DNA of 64,000 nucleotides from the NCBI RefSeq assembly GCF_003206065.1, contig NZ_PZJQ01000001.1, positions 32,444-96,443 on the forward strand, given 5' to 3'. Positions within the stretch are counted from its first letter, which is position 1. Each line of letters starts with the position of its first letter. Positions 9,902-18,839 of this stretch are shown in pieces. The notes under the pieces are model-generated. The model made no database searches. It saw only the letters and a program-made list of their open reading frames with translations, and was not told where the DNA came from. Position numbers and translations under genes: made by a program. Source of the stretch: Salinicola halimionae (GTDB lineage: Bacteria > Pseudomonadota > Gammaproteobacteria > Pseudomonadales > Halomonadaceae).

Positions 9902-11184
9902 TCGCCGATATCGAAGCCTGGATCGGGGCTATCGACTGGCGGGACGTGATGTTCGGTTTCGCGTTCTATTACCCGATATTCATGGCCTGGATGTGGATCA
10001 CCGGCGGGCTATGGTTCTACCTGCGTCGCGAGCGCGGCAAGGATATGACGCCGCGGCTTGAGGCGCTGGGCCCCGAAGCCCCTCACGTCAGTATCATCGT
10101 GCCCTGCTACGACGAGGCGGATCAGGTCGAGCAGACGATCCGCTATGCCTTGGCCACACGCTACCCGTATTTCGATGTCATCGCCGTCAACGATGGCAGC
10201 CAGGATGAGACCGGGGTCATCCTCGACCGTCTGGCCGAACAGTATGAACGGCTACGGGTGATCCATTTTGCCACTAATCAGGGCAAGGCGGTGGCGCTGC
10301 GAGCCGGGGCGCTGGCCGCGCCTTCGGACTACCTGGTGTGTATCGATGGTGATGCGCTGCTGCACCCGTTCGCGGTCTACTGGATGATGCAGCACCTTAC
10401 CGGCGGGCCGCGTGTCGGGGCGGTCACCGGCAATCCGCGCATTCTCAATCGCTCGACGCTGCTGGGCAAGATCCAGGTGGGCGAGTTCTCCTCGATCATC
10501 GGCCTGATCAAGCGGGCGCAGCGTACCTATGGCCGCATCTTCACCGTCTCCGGCGTCATCACGGGCTTCAATCGCGCGGCGCTGGACAGCATCGGTTACT
10601 GGCGCGCGGACATGGTGACCGAGGACATCGATGTCTCCTGGCGGCTGCAGGTCAACCACTGGGACATCCGTTTCGAGCCTGAAGCGCTCTGCTACATCTA
10701 CATGCCGGAAACCCTGAAAGGGCTGTGGCAGCAGCGCCTGCGCTGGGCCCAGGGTGGCGTCGAGGTGATGCTGCGCTACGGGCGTCGGCTGCTGTCCTGG
10801 CGCCAGCGACGGTTCTGGGGCGTTGCCCTCGAGTATCTCACTAGCCTGGTGTGGGCGTACGTCATGTTGGCCATCGCGGTGCTGTTCTGTGTCGGCTGGT
10901 TCGTGCCGCTGCCCCCGCGGTGGCAGGTGGCGACGCTGTTGCCGCAGTGGAATGGCCTGCTGTTGGGGGCTACCTGTCTGATTCAGTTTCTGGTCAGCCT
11001 GAGCATCGATCAGCGCTACGAACGGGCCGGGTTTCTACGTCACTATTTCTGGGTGATCTGGTATCCGCTGCTCTACTGGACACTATCGACGCTGACCGCG
11101 GTCGTCGCCGTGCCCAAGACGCTGCTGGCGTCGCGCCGTCAGCGGGCCCGCTGGAAAAGCCCGGATCGCGGCATTCAACCCTGA
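9898..11184 (+). CDS. pgaC: Poly-beta-1,6-GlcNAc synthase PgaC
   Basis: Inner-membrane family 2 glycosyltransferase that polymerises UDP-GlcNAc into PNAG and works as a complex with PgaD. The 428-residue protein has an N-terminal membrane segment (about 17-42), a cytosolic GT2 domain with IIVPCYDE (about 64-71), a DGDA metal-site motif (about 149), TEDID (about 240) and QQRLRW (about 277), and further membrane helices at about 315-410. The start overlaps the pgaB stop by four bases (ATGA), showing tight translational coupling. In E. coli the PgaCD complex is switched on by cyclic-di-GMP; a PAS-GGDEF-EAL gene lies 7.7 kb downstream in this window. Confidence 0.95.
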   Translation: MIADIEAWIGAIDWRDVMFGFAFYYPIFMAWMWITGGLWFYLRRERGKDMTPRLEALGPEAPHVSIIVPCYDEADQVEQTIRYALATRYPYFDVIAVNDGSQDETGVILDRLAEQYERLRVIHFATNQGKAVALRAGALAAPSDYLVCIDGDALLHPFAVYWMMQHLTGGPRVGAVTGNPRILNRSTLLGKIQVGEFSSIIGLIKRAQRTYGRIFTVSGVITGFNRAALDSIGYWRADMVTEDIDVSWRLQVNHWDIRFEPEALCYIYMPETLKGLWQQRLRWAQGGVEVMLRYGRRLLSWRQRRFWGVALEYLTSLVWAYVMLAIAVLFCVGWFVPLPPRWQVATLLPQWNGLLLGATCLIQFLVSLSIDQRYERAGFLRHYFWVIWYPLLYWTLSTLTAVVAVPKTLLASRRQRARWKSPDRGIQP

Positions 11185-11197
11185 CAGGATCTTTGCC

Positions 11198-11686
11198 ATG
11201 CAAGAGCCCCATCACGACCTTCATCGTCAGCGAGGCGCCGTCAGGCTGCCTCGCATCATTCACCGTCCCGATCTGCAGTCGCGGGGACAGCGGAGCGTTC
11301 TCGCACTGATAGCGGGCGTCGGCTGGATGCTGTGGCTCTATCTGTTTCTGCCCTTGGCCACGATCGGCAGTTGGATCTTCGGCGTGCATCGGTTCGATGC
11401 CTATGTCATCGACAACCATGGCCATAGCTGGGCCTCGCTGACGATCTACGCGATCACCATCGCGCTGGCGGGGATCGCATTGCTGATCTGGGCGTTCTAC
11501 AACTACCGCCGGTTTCGGCATGCCGATCGTCGACAACCAGCCTCTCCATTGACCTCCGAACGGCTGGCGCTCTCGTTCGGCATGAATTCGACCCAGGTCG
11601 CCGAGCTGCAGCGCAGCCGCAGCGTGACGCTCGAGCACGATGCGCAAGGCAACATCGTCGGAACGTCGAGAGGTGAAGTCGTTTGA
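11198..11686 (+). CDS. pgaD: PNAG synthase accessory subunit PgaD
   Basis: Small inner-membrane partner of PgaC, required for PNAG synthesis and for cyclic-di-GMP activation. The 162-residue protein has two hydrophobic segments (about 40-62 and 83-108), the usual PgaD layout, followed by a soluble tail longer than the E. coli protein (137 residues). It begins 13 bp after pgaC and closes the operon. Sequence similarity in PgaD is low across species, so the call rests mainly on position, size and topology. Confidence 0.85.
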   Translation: MQEPHHDLHRQRGAVRLPRIIHRPDLQSRGQRSVLALIAGVGWMLWLYLFLPLATIGSWIFGVHRFDAYVIDNHGHSWASLTIYAITIALAGIALLIWAFYNYRRFRHADRRQPASPLTSERLALSFGMNSTQVAELQRSRSVTLEHDAQGNIVGTSRGEVV

Positions 11687-11807
11687 CGCATCAGGGCACG
11701 AGGCGCGGCCACCGCGCCGATGGTCTCGACGCGGAAGCCCGCGGATTCTAGAATAACGCTCTCGATAGGCCTCTAATGATTTGCGTGTATTGCCAAATCC
11801 GATGCCT

Positions 11808-11837
11808 CGCGCCTTCTCCCTCCTGGGTGAAGGCGCG
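11808..11837. other. Hairpin between pgaD and the OPT transporter gene
   Basis: A perfect 9-bp stem (CGCGCCTTC / GAAGGCGCG) encloses a smaller CCC/GGG stem, giving a long near-continuous hairpin. There is no T-run, so a simple intrinsic terminator is unlikely. It lies 66 bp before the OPT transporter start and could end the pga transcript with Rho or fold in the transporter leader. Confidence 0.45.
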
Positions 11838-11903
11838 CTGTGCTTTCGTCGTGCCCTTACGCCAATCCCTTTATGTCAGCTCCTTTACGTCAAGAGTGTT
11901 TCC

Positions 11904-14054
11904 ATGCCGCAACGCATTCCCGATGAAGCTCGCCTGCCCGAGCTGACGCTGCGGGGCGTCATTCTCGGTGCCGTCATCACGCTGTTGTTCACTGCCTCCA
12001 ACGTCTATCTCGGGCTCAAGGTCGGGTTGACCTTTGCTTCGGCGATCCCTGCCGCCGTCATTTCGATGGCCGTCCTGCGTCGCATGAAGGGAGCCAACAA
12101 GCTCGAGAACAACATGGTCCAGACTCAGGCGTCTGCGGCGGGGACGCTCTCGGCGATCATCTTCGTGTTACCGGGGCTGTTGATGATCGGCTACTGGCAG
12201 GGTTTCCCGTTCTGGCAGACCACGGCGATCTGTGCCATTGGCGGCATTCTGGGGGTGCTCTATACCATTCCGCTACGCCGGGTGATGGTGGTGCAGAGCG
12301 ATCTTCCCTATCCGGAAGGAATCGCGGCGGCGGAAATCCTCGAGGTGGGCAGCCGTGATTCACGTGTGTCGGCCGGGCAAGACTCCGCCGGTAGCAAACC
12401 GACCGACGGCAGTCCGGTCGATGAAAGCCAGCGCCGGGACAGGGCTGGCGAAGAGCGGGCCAGTGACGATGAAAGCCCGGCGGCAGGGGAGCCTGGTGCC
12501 CGAGAGATTCTGCTGGGGGGCGTCGTCGCGGCGGCGTTTTCGATCGCCAGCGGCGGTCTACGCGTGCTGGCGGAAAGTGTCAGCGTGTGGTTCTCGGCCG
12601 GGCGTGCGGCCTTTCAGCTTTCCACCGGCTTTTCGTTGGCGCTGGTCGGCGCGGGCTACCTGGTCGGCATCGTCGGCGGCATGGCGATGTTGATCGGCAC
12701 GCTGATCGCCTGGGGAATCGCCGTGCCGTGGCTGACCAGCATCACGCCATTGGAAGCAGGGCAGTCGCTGGCCGATGCCGGGATGGCGCTATGGTCGGAC
12801 AAGGTCCGTTTCATCGGTGCCGGCACCATCGGTATTGCCGCGGTATGGACCCTGGCGACGCTGTTCAAGCCGATGCTGATCGGCATTCGCACGTCGCTCG
12901 GGGCGATGCGCGGTGATCAAGGTACGTTCCATGAGCAGGCGCGCACCGAGCGTGATCTGCCGGCCGGCATCATTCTGGCCCTGACCGGAGTGCTGCTGGT
13001 GCTATTGACCGGTGTGTTCGCGATTTTTCTGCATGAGGCAGCGCCGCAACTGGGCGGCGGCGCATTCTGGGCATTGACGCTGGGCAGCGTGGCGTTCGCC
13101 GGCGTGTTCGGTTTTCTGATTGCGGCTGCCTGCGGTTACATGGCCGGACTGGTCGGTTCGTCGAGCAGTCCCATTTCGGGAATCGGCATCGTCGCGGTCA
13201 TTCTGGTGTCGCTGCTGTTGCTGGGCTTCACCGCCGTCAGCGATGCTTTCGATGCGTTGGATCCGGCGGTCGCACGTATGCTCCCCACGGCGTTGGCGCT
13301 GTTCGTGACCTCGGTCATTCTCGCCGTGGCGGCGATTTCCAATGACAATTTGCAGGATCTCAAGACGGGTTATCTGGTCGGCGCCACGCCTTGGCGTCAG
13401 CAGGTTGCGTTGATCATCGGCTGTCTGATCGGTGCCATGGTAGTTCCGCCGGTGCTGTCGCTGCTCTACAACGCCTATGGCTTTGTCGGAGCCATGCCGC
13501 GCGAGGGAATGGAACCCGGCCAGGCGTTGGCGGCGCCACAGGCGTCACTGATGACGGCCATCGTGCGCGGAGTGTTTTCCCACGATCTCGAATGGACGAT
13601 GATCGTCATCGGTCTGGCGATCGGTGCCGTTTTGATCGGCGTCGACGAGTGGCTGCGCAAGCGGGGCGGCATTGCGCGTTTGCCGGTGCTGGCCGTGGGC
13701 ATCGGTATCTATCTCCCGCCGAGCATCAACATGCCGCTGGTGATCGGGGCTGTGCTGGGCTGGCTGATCGACCGCCGACTGCGAGCCCGTGCGCTGGCGC
13801 GAGGCGACGATGTCGAGCGTGCCTCGGAGCTACCGCGCCGCCGCGGTGTGCTGCTCGCCTCTGGGCTGATCGTCGGCGAGAGTCTGGTCGGCGTGCTACT
13901 TGCCGGCATCATTGGGCTGAGCGGAGCACCAGCACCGCTGGCGCTGGTCGGTGACGACTTCGCCACTATCGCCCAGTGGCTGGGTTTGGCGGTGTTCGTC
14001 GCCGTTTGCTTCGGTTTCTACCGGCGCGTGCTGGCGGCGCCGAAGGCCGGCTGA
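11904..14054 (+). CDS. OPT family oligopeptide transporter
   Basis: Large inner-membrane transporter (716 residues, many hydrophobic helices) of the oligopeptide transporter family, which imports peptides or metal-chelate compounds with protons. The N-terminus carries the family pattern of a short polar lead followed by TLRGVILGAVITL, then a PYPEG motif around residue 138. Directly after that motif there is a hydrophilic Ser/Asp/Glu/Arg-rich stretch of about 45 residues (about 150-195) before the next helix, which looks like an inserted low-complexity loop. The frame is open 41 codons further upstream, but the ATG at 11904 fits the conserved start. The substrate cannot be told from sequence. 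Confidence 0.88.
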   Translation: MPQRIPDEARLPELTLRGVILGAVITLLFTASNVYLGLKVGLTFASAIPAAVISMAVLRRMKGANKLENNMVQTQASAAGTLSAIIFVLPGLLMIGYWQGFPFWQTTAICAIGGILGVLYTIPLRRVMVVQSDLPYPEGIAAAEILEVGSRDSRVSAGQDSAGSKPTDGSPVDESQRRDRAGEERASDDESPAAGEPGAREILLGGVVAAAFSIASGGLRVLAESVSVWFSAGRAAFQLSTGFSLALVGAGYLVGIVGGMAMLIGTLIAWGIAVPWLTSITPLEAGQSLADAGMALWSDKVRFIGAGTIGIAAVWTLATLFKPMLIGIRTSLGAMRGDQGTFHEQARTERDLPAGIILALTGVLLVLLTGVFAIFLHEAAPQLGGGAFWALTLGSVAFAGVFGFLIAAACGYMAGLVGSSSSPISGIGIVAVILVSLLLLGFTAVSDAFDALDPAVARMLPTALALFVTSVILAVAAISNDNLQDLKTGYLVGATPWRQQVALIIGCLIGAMVVPPVLSLLYNAYGFVGAMPREGMEPGQALAAPQASLMTAIVRGVFSHDLEWTMIVIGLAIGAVLIGVDEWLRKRGGIARLPVLAVGIGIYLPPSINMPLVIGAVLGWLIDRRLRARALARGDDVERASELPRRRGVLLASGLIVGESLVGVLLAGIIGLSGAPAPLALVGDDFATIAQWLGLAVFVAVCFGFYRRVLAAPKAG

Positions 14055-14065
14055 TCCGGCCCGCG

Positions 14066-14947
14066 CTATAGGGTAGAGTCATTAGGCATGACCACCGGCG
14101 TGGTGGCCATGCCGCCGATCTCGACGTCGACCTCGAACAGCGCCCCGGCCAGCGGCTCGTCGTCGCAGCCGGTTGCCGCCGAGGTGACGAACAGGCGATC
14201 GATTGCCTTGCCGCCGAAAATGCAGGACGTGGGTCGGGAGACGGGTAACTCGACCTCGCGGTCGAGCGAGCCATCGGCGTGATAGCGCGCGATCCGACCG
14301 CCATCCCATAGCGCGACCCATAGCCCGCCTTCGCGGTCGCAGGTCATGCCATCCGGATAGCCGGCGCCTGGCGCCAATCGAATGTGCTCGCGTCGATTCG
14401 AGAGTTCGCCCTCGGCGTCGAGATCGAAGGCGAACACGATCTGGCGCGCGCTGTCGTTATGATAAAGTGTGCCACCGTCGGGGCTGATGGCGGGGCCGTT
14501 GGTGACGTGGTATTCGCTGTCCATCTCGATCAGGCCGCGGCTATCGAGGCGGAACAGATGACCGCGAACCTCGGTCTCGGCGTCGTCCATGGAGCCGAAC
14601 CATAGCCGACCGTGGGTATCACTTCCGGCGTCGTTGAGGCGATCGCCGGCCGGGAGCCATTCGATCGGCGTCAGGCGTTTACCGACGCGGGGGCCGTCTT
14701 CGTCGAATTCGAGCTCGACCACGCCGGAAAGCAGGCCGGCAACGAAGCCGCCGCCCTCACGCGGCAGCAGCCAGCAGCAGGCCTCATCGAGGTCCCAGCT
14801 CTGACGTTCGCCGTCGTCGGGATGATAGGCGTGCAGTCTGGCTTGTCGAATGTCGACGAACAGCAGGGCGTGAAGGCTGTCGGACCAGATGGGGCCCTCG
14901 CCGAGTTCGGCGCCAATCTTCCAGGCAACGGTGGCGTCCTTGTGCAT
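14066..14947 (-). CDS. SMP-30/gluconolactonase/LRE family protein
   Basis: Six-bladed beta-propeller hydrolase of the SMP-30/regucalcin/gluconolactonase family, usually a divalent-metal-dependent sugar lactonase in the cytoplasm. Seen: ELGEGPIW near the N-terminus (metal-binding Glu), the RLNDAGSDTHGRLWFGSMD blade, SPDGGTLYHNDS, and PDGMTCDREGGLWVA, which together hold the expected Glu/Asn/Asp ligands. The start at 14947 (293 residues) has a GGAGAG ribosome site 7 bases upstream; an ATG five codons earlier at 14962 lacks one. It is convergent with the OPT transporter, leaving only 11 bp, and divergent from the RmlD-like gene. The sugar substrate is unknown. Confidence 0.85.
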   Translation of the reverse strand: MHKDATVAWKIGAELGEGPIWSDSLHALLFVDIRQARLHAYHPDDGERQSWDLDEACCWLLPREGGGFVAGLLSGVVELEFDEDGPRVGKRLTPIEWLPAGDRLNDAGSDTHGRLWFGSMDDAETEVRGHLFRLDSRGLIEMDSEYHVTNGPAISPDGGTLYHNDSARQIVFAFDLDAEGELSNRREHIRLAPGAGYPDGMTCDREGGLWVALWDGGRIARYHADGSLDREVELPVSRPTSCIFGGKAIDRLFVTSAATGCDDEPLAGALFEVDVEIGGMATTPVVMPNDSTL

Positions 14948-15138
14948 GATGGCTCTCTCCATGGGCTAGCGAAGTGTCGGTGGTGTCTGCCGGTATCGAT
15001 CTCTGTCACGATCGAGGCTGTGATGTTCAATGCTTCCGTTGTCACCGCCTTCACTATCATAGTGCGGGTGTCGGCAATGGGAATATCGTTCTCAATGAGT
15101 AAGGATTCCAAAGCGATGAGGCGTGTCGAGGTGCCATC

Positions 15139-16053
15139 GTGAAGTGTCTGGTGTTGCAAGCGGAGCACTGCCTGAATCTGGCGCTGCGCGACACCGCGGC
15201 GCAGCGTAGTGATATCGCCTATGTGCCGGCGCCCGAGATAATCGATATCGAGGATCTGGCGGCGATGCCGCCGGATGCGGTGATCGTGCCACCGCTGGCG
15301 GACCCTGGTCGCTGCGAGCCGGCGGTAGTGTATCGCCATGCCGATCAGGTCGAAGCGCTGCTCGAAGCGTGCCAAGCGCTACAGATTCCGCTGGTCTGGT
15401 GCGTCTCGGACGCGCTATACGAGGATGGCGCGGAAGGCCCGATCGACGAGGATATTCTGCCGCGGCCGCGCGACACGGCAATGCGCCGCCTGGTCGCTGT
15501 TGGCGAGCGAGTGCGCCGTCATCCCCTGCATCTGATATTGCGTCTGGGTCCACTGTTTGGCCGCGAAGGCGAAGATGCCTGGTTGAGTGACTTGATGGAG
15601 GCGCTGATGCGCGGCGAGTCGGTTCGAGCGCCTCAGGATCTGGTGGTCTGTCCGACCTCGGTCATGGCCGTTGCGCGCGCGCTGACAGGCGTGCTGCTGC
15701 AACTCGAGAGTGGCGCGGTTACCTGGGGTACCTATCATCTCTGCGGCACGGAACCGGTCAGCGTATTTACTTTCTGCTCCGTCGTCCGGACTCAGTTGGA
15801 AACGCGCCTCGAAGGTGTGGGAGCGTCCATGGAGCTTGGCAAGCTGCAGGCGCTCAATCAGCACCACGATACGCCATTGCGGCGAGTGCTCAATTGTCGG
15901 CGACTGCTCGATGTCTTCGGTATTCACCAGAAATCCTGGCGACTGGAGCTTGGCTTGATGCTCGATGCCTGGTGTCAGCAGCACTATCCTGAGCACGATG
16001 ATTCCGATGATGGCAGTCGAGACAGCAGCAGGGGAGAAACGGTCCGCGCATGA
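15139..16053 (+). CDS. RmlD-like sugar-nucleotide-binding protein, probably non-catalytic
   Basis: A 304-residue protein resembling the dTDP-4-dehydrorhamnose reductase (RmlD) family, most clearly in the centre and C-terminal half (LRLGPLFG near 134; GTYHLCG near 196). Two hallmarks are missing. The N-terminus has no GxxGxxG dinucleotide motif where RmlD has one, and the YxxxK catalytic segment aligns with residues 109-123 (RPRDTAMRRLVAVGE), which lack both Tyr and Lys. It may therefore be a pseudoenzyme or scaffold. GTG start with a GAGG ribosome site; its stop overlaps the acyltransferase ATG by four bases, so the two are translationally coupled. Confidence 0.7.
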   Translation: MKCLVLQAEHCLNLALRDTAAQRSDIAYVPAPEIIDIEDLAAMPPDAVIVPPLADPGRCEPAVVYRHADQVEALLEACQALQIPLVWCVSDALYEDGAEGPIDEDILPRPRDTAMRRLVAVGERVRRHPLHLILRLGPLFGREGEDAWLSDLMEALMRGESVRAPQDLVVCPTSVMAVARALTGVLLQLESGAVTWGTYHLCGTEPVSVFTFCSVVRTQLETRLEGVGASMELGKLQALNQHHDTPLRRVLNCRRLLDVFGIHQKSWRLELGLMLDAWCQQHYPEHDDSDDGSRDSSRGETVRA

Positions 16054-16808
16054 AAGTCCTTCGCAGTGTGATCTTCTACATCGGTTATTTTCTGGCGATT
16101 CTGGTTTCCGGCCTATTGATGCTGCCCATTGGCTTCGCCCTGCCGGTACGCGCGCGATTCCAGCTATTCAATTGGCACAATCGGTTTATCGTCGGTTGGC
16201 TAGCTCTGACCTGCGGCGTTCGCTATCACGTGCAGGGGCGCGAACGGGTGCCCGAAGGCCCCTGCGTGGTATTGGCCAACCATCAGAGCGAATGGGAGAC
16301 CGTCTACCTGCAGTTGCTGAAGACACCGATCTGTACCGTGCTCAAGAAGGAGCTGCTCAGCATCCCTCTATTCGGTTGGGGCGTGCGTTTGCTGAAGCCG
16401 ATTCCTCTGGATCGCTCGAAGCCCTCGGCCGCGATGCGTCAGGTGCTTTCTCACGGCAGGCAGCGTCTGGAGGAGGGGCTGTCGGTTCTGATCTTCCCTG
16501 AGGGTACGCGGGTACCGCCGGGACAGCGCCGTCGTTTCAACAAGAGCGGCGCGGTGATCGCTTGTCGTACGGGAGTGCCGGTTCTGCCCGTCGCCCACAA
16601 TGCTGGCGAGCGCTGGGGGCGCCATTGGGTCAAACAGCCCGGCGTGCTCAATGTGGTCGTGGGTGAGCCGATCGCCACTATCGGCCGCAGGCCGGAAGAG
16701 GTGATGGCCGAGATGGAAGCCTGGATCGAGCGCACGCTGGACGAGATATCCGAAGTCCCGCGTCCGCCCTTGCCGGAAAAGGCCGCGCCGGCCGAGCTGC
16801 CTTCCTGA
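16050..16808 (+). CDS. plsC: 1-acyl-sn-glycerol-3-phosphate acyltransferase family protein
   Basis: Membrane-bound PlsC/LPLAT family acyltransferase that would add a fatty acid to lysophosphatidic acid or a related lysolipid. The 252-residue protein has an N-terminal hydrophobic segment (about 8-30), the block I motif NHQSEWE (77-83, an HX4E variant of the usual HX4D, also met in other gammaproteobacterial members), and block III FPEGTR (about 149-154). It overlaps the RmlD-like gene (ATGA) and is followed by a strong palindromic terminator. It may be a second acyltransferase rather than the housekeeping PlsC; the window cannot settle that. Confidence 0.85.
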   Translation: MKVLRSVIFYIGYFLAILVSGLLMLPIGFALPVRARFQLFNWHNRFIVGWLALTCGVRYHVQGRERVPEGPCVVLANHQSEWETVYLQLLKTPICTVLKKELLSIPLFGWGVRLLKPIPLDRSKPSAAMRQVLSHGRQRLEEGLSVLIFPEGTRVPPGQRRRFNKSGAVIACRTGVPVLPVAHNAGERWGRHWVKQPGVLNVVVGEPIATIGRRPEEVMAEMEAWIERTLDEISEVPRPPLPEKAAPAELPS

Positions 16809-16872
16809 GACGATAGGACGCGAGGTGTGCATGACGTGGTGTGCATGATGAGGTGCGCATGAGAGAGTCACG

Positions 16873-16900
16873 AAAAAGGCGCCCCGCGGGGCGCCTTTTT
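16873..16900. terminator. Bidirectional terminator between plsC and fabB
   Basis: A perfect 28-bp palindrome: A5, GGCGCCCCG, CGGGGCGCC, T5. It gives a GC stem with a T-run on each strand, so it can end both the plsC transcript (+) and the fabAB transcript (-). Confidence 0.95.
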
Positions 16901-16943
16901 TATTGGCAACGACAGTCCTATCGATAACGACAGTGCCTCGCCC

Positions 16944-18161
16944 TCAGTCCTCGAAGCGATCCAGCACCAGACAGGCATTGGTGCCACCGAAGCCGAAGCT
17001 GTTGGAAAGCACCCGTCTGATGTCGACATCGTCGCGCCGCTGGCGGACGATATCGAAGCCGTTGGCCTGCTCGTCGAGCGTATCGATATTGGCCGACGCG
17101 CAGACGAACCGGTTCTGCATCATCAACAATGAGTAGACCGCTTCCTGCACGCCGGTGGCGCCCAGCGAATGTCCGGTCAGCGACTTGGTCGAACTCATTG
17201 CCGGCGTGCTGTTGCCGAACACTTCGCGAATGGCCTTGAGCTCGGCCACGTCGCCCACCGGCGTCGAGGTGCCGTGGGTGTTGACGTAGTCGACCTTGCC
17301 TTCCAATCCGGCGAGCGCCTGACGCATGCAGCGCGCCGCGCCTTCGCCGGAAGGAGCAACCATGTCGTGGCCGTCGGACGTGGCACCATAGCCGGTGATC
17401 TCGGCATAGATCTTGGCACCGCGAGCCTTGGCATGTTCGAGCTCTTCGACCACCAGCATGCCGCCACCGCCGGCGATGATGAAGCCGTCACGATCCACGT
17501 CGTAAGGACGCGAGGCCTTTTCCGGGGTGTCGTTGTAGTGGGTGGTCAGCGCCCCCATCGCGTCGAACAGGCACGACAGCGTCCAGTGCTCTTCCTCGCC
17601 GCCGCCGGCGAAAACCACATCCTGCTTGCCGAGCTGGATCTGTTCGACGGCACTACCGATGCAGTGGGCCGACGTAGCGCAGGCGGATGAGATGGAGTAG
17701 TTGATGCCCTTGATCTTGAACGGCGTCGCCAGGCAGGCCGATACCGTGCTGCCCATGGTTCGGGTCACCCGGTAAGGGCCGACGCGACGCAGGCCTTTCT
17801 CGCGCATGACATCGGCCGCTTCGACCTGGTTGGCGCTGGACGCACCGCCGGAGCCCGCAATCAGGCCGGTCCGCGGATTGGAGACGTCGCTGGCTTCGAG
17901 GCCGGCATCATCGATCGCCTGCTGCATGGCGATATAGGCGTAGGCCGCCGCATCGCCCATGAAGCGCAGCTGCTTGCGGTCGACCAGGGCCTCGATATCG
18001 ATATCGACCACACCGGCGACCTGACTACGAAAACCGAGTTCGGCATATTCCGGTTTGAAGCGAATACCGGAGCGCCCCTGGCGCAGAGAATCGAGCACCT
18101 GTTGGGCGTCGTTGCCCAGGCAGGAAACGATTCCCAGGCCGGTGACTACCACTCGTTTCAT
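16944..18161 (-). CDS. fabB: 3-oxoacyl-[acyl-carrier-protein] synthase I
   Basis: FabB elongates acyl-ACP by condensation with malonyl-ACP and is required for unsaturated fatty acids, taking cis-3-decenoyl-ACP from FabA. The 405-residue length matches E. coli (406). Catalytic triad motifs are visible: SACATSAH (Cys, about 163), NTHGTSTP (His, about 295) and TGHSLGATG (His, about 330). The start at 18161 is supported by a GGGAGG ribosome site and the conserved [10 protein letters not shown] beginning. It lies 13 bp after fabA on the same strand, the standard fabAB operon. Confidence 0.97.
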   Translation of the reverse strand: MKRVVVTGLGIVSCLGNDAQQVLDSLRQGRSGIRFKPEYAELGFRSQVAGVVDIDIEALVDRKQLRFMGDAAAYAYIAMQQAIDDAGLEASDVSNPRTGLIAGSGGASSANQVEAADVMREKGLRRVGPYRVTRTMGSTVSACLATPFKIKGINYSISSACATSAHCIGSAVEQIQLGKQDVVFAGGGEEEHWTLSCLFDAMGALTTHYNDTPEKASRPYDVDRDGFIIAGGGGMLVVEELEHAKARGAKIYAEITGYGATSDGHDMVAPSGEGAARCMRQALAGLEGKVDYVNTHGTSTPVGDVAELKAIREVFGNSTPAMSSTKSLTGHSLGATGVQEAVYSLLMMQNRFVCASANIDTLDEQANGFDIVRQRRDDVDIRRVLSNSFGFGGTNACLVLDRFED

Positions 18162-18174
18162 GGAAGCCTCCCGC

Positions 18175-18690
18175 TCAGAATTTCTCAGTATTGGTGAACA
18201 GGCCAACACGCAGATCATTGGCCTGATAGATGTCCTGGCCGTCGACCGACAGCGTACCGTCGGCGATGCCCAGCACGAGACTTCGAGTGATCACGCGCTT
18301 GATCTGGATATGGTACGAAACCTGACCGGCGGTTGGCAGGATCTGCCCGGAAAACTTGACCTCGCCGCAGCCCAGCGCGCGTCCGCGGCCAGGATTGCCC
18401 AGCCAGCCCAGATGAAAGCCGACCAACTGCCACATGGCATCCAGTCCGAGGCAGCCGGGCATGACCGGATCGCCGGGGAAATGGCACTGGAAGAACCACA
18501 GGTCAGGGTGGATATCCAGTTCGGCGATAATTTCGCCCTTGTGGTGTTTGCCGCCATCCTCATTGATCCGCGTGATGCGATCGAGCATCAGCATGTTGGG
18601 AGCGGGCAACTGAGCGTTACCGGGGCCGAACAGTTCCCCCCGGCTGCATTTCAGCAGATCGTCTTGGCTGAAAGAGTGCTGTCTGGTCAC
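18175..18690 (-). CDS. fabA: 3-hydroxydecanoyl-ACP dehydratase/isomerase
   Basis: FabA dehydrates 3-hydroxydecanoyl-ACP and isomerises trans-2- to cis-3-decenoyl-ACP, the branch point to unsaturated fatty acids. Starting at the GTG at 18690 gives 171 residues, the family length, and places the catalytic His70 ([13 protein letters not shown]) and Asp84 (GLDAMWQ) at their E. coli positions. The open frame continues upstream by 28 codons with no conservation, so the GTG is preferred even though the ribosome site is weak. First gene of the fabAB operon. Confidence 0.95.
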   Translation of the reverse strand: MTRQHSFSQDDLLKCSRGELFGPGNAQLPAPNMLMLDRITRINEDGGKHHKGEIIAELDIHPDLWFFQCHFPGDPVMPGCLGLDAMWQLVGFHLGWLGNPGRGRALGCGEVKFSGQILPTAGQVSYHIQIKRVITRSLVLGIADGTLSVDGQDIYQANDLRVGLFTNTEKF

Positions 18691-18839
18691 TGGCGCATTC
18701 CGAGAATCGAAAAAGAGTTTACCTCGTGGCTTCCGAGGCGCGGCCAGTCTAATGGCTGCGGGCATTGATTGCACGTCGGCTGCAGCCTAGTCGTGTGCGA
18801 CCTACGGCGCAATGATCCGTGTCACGCTTGCTCTAGCGA

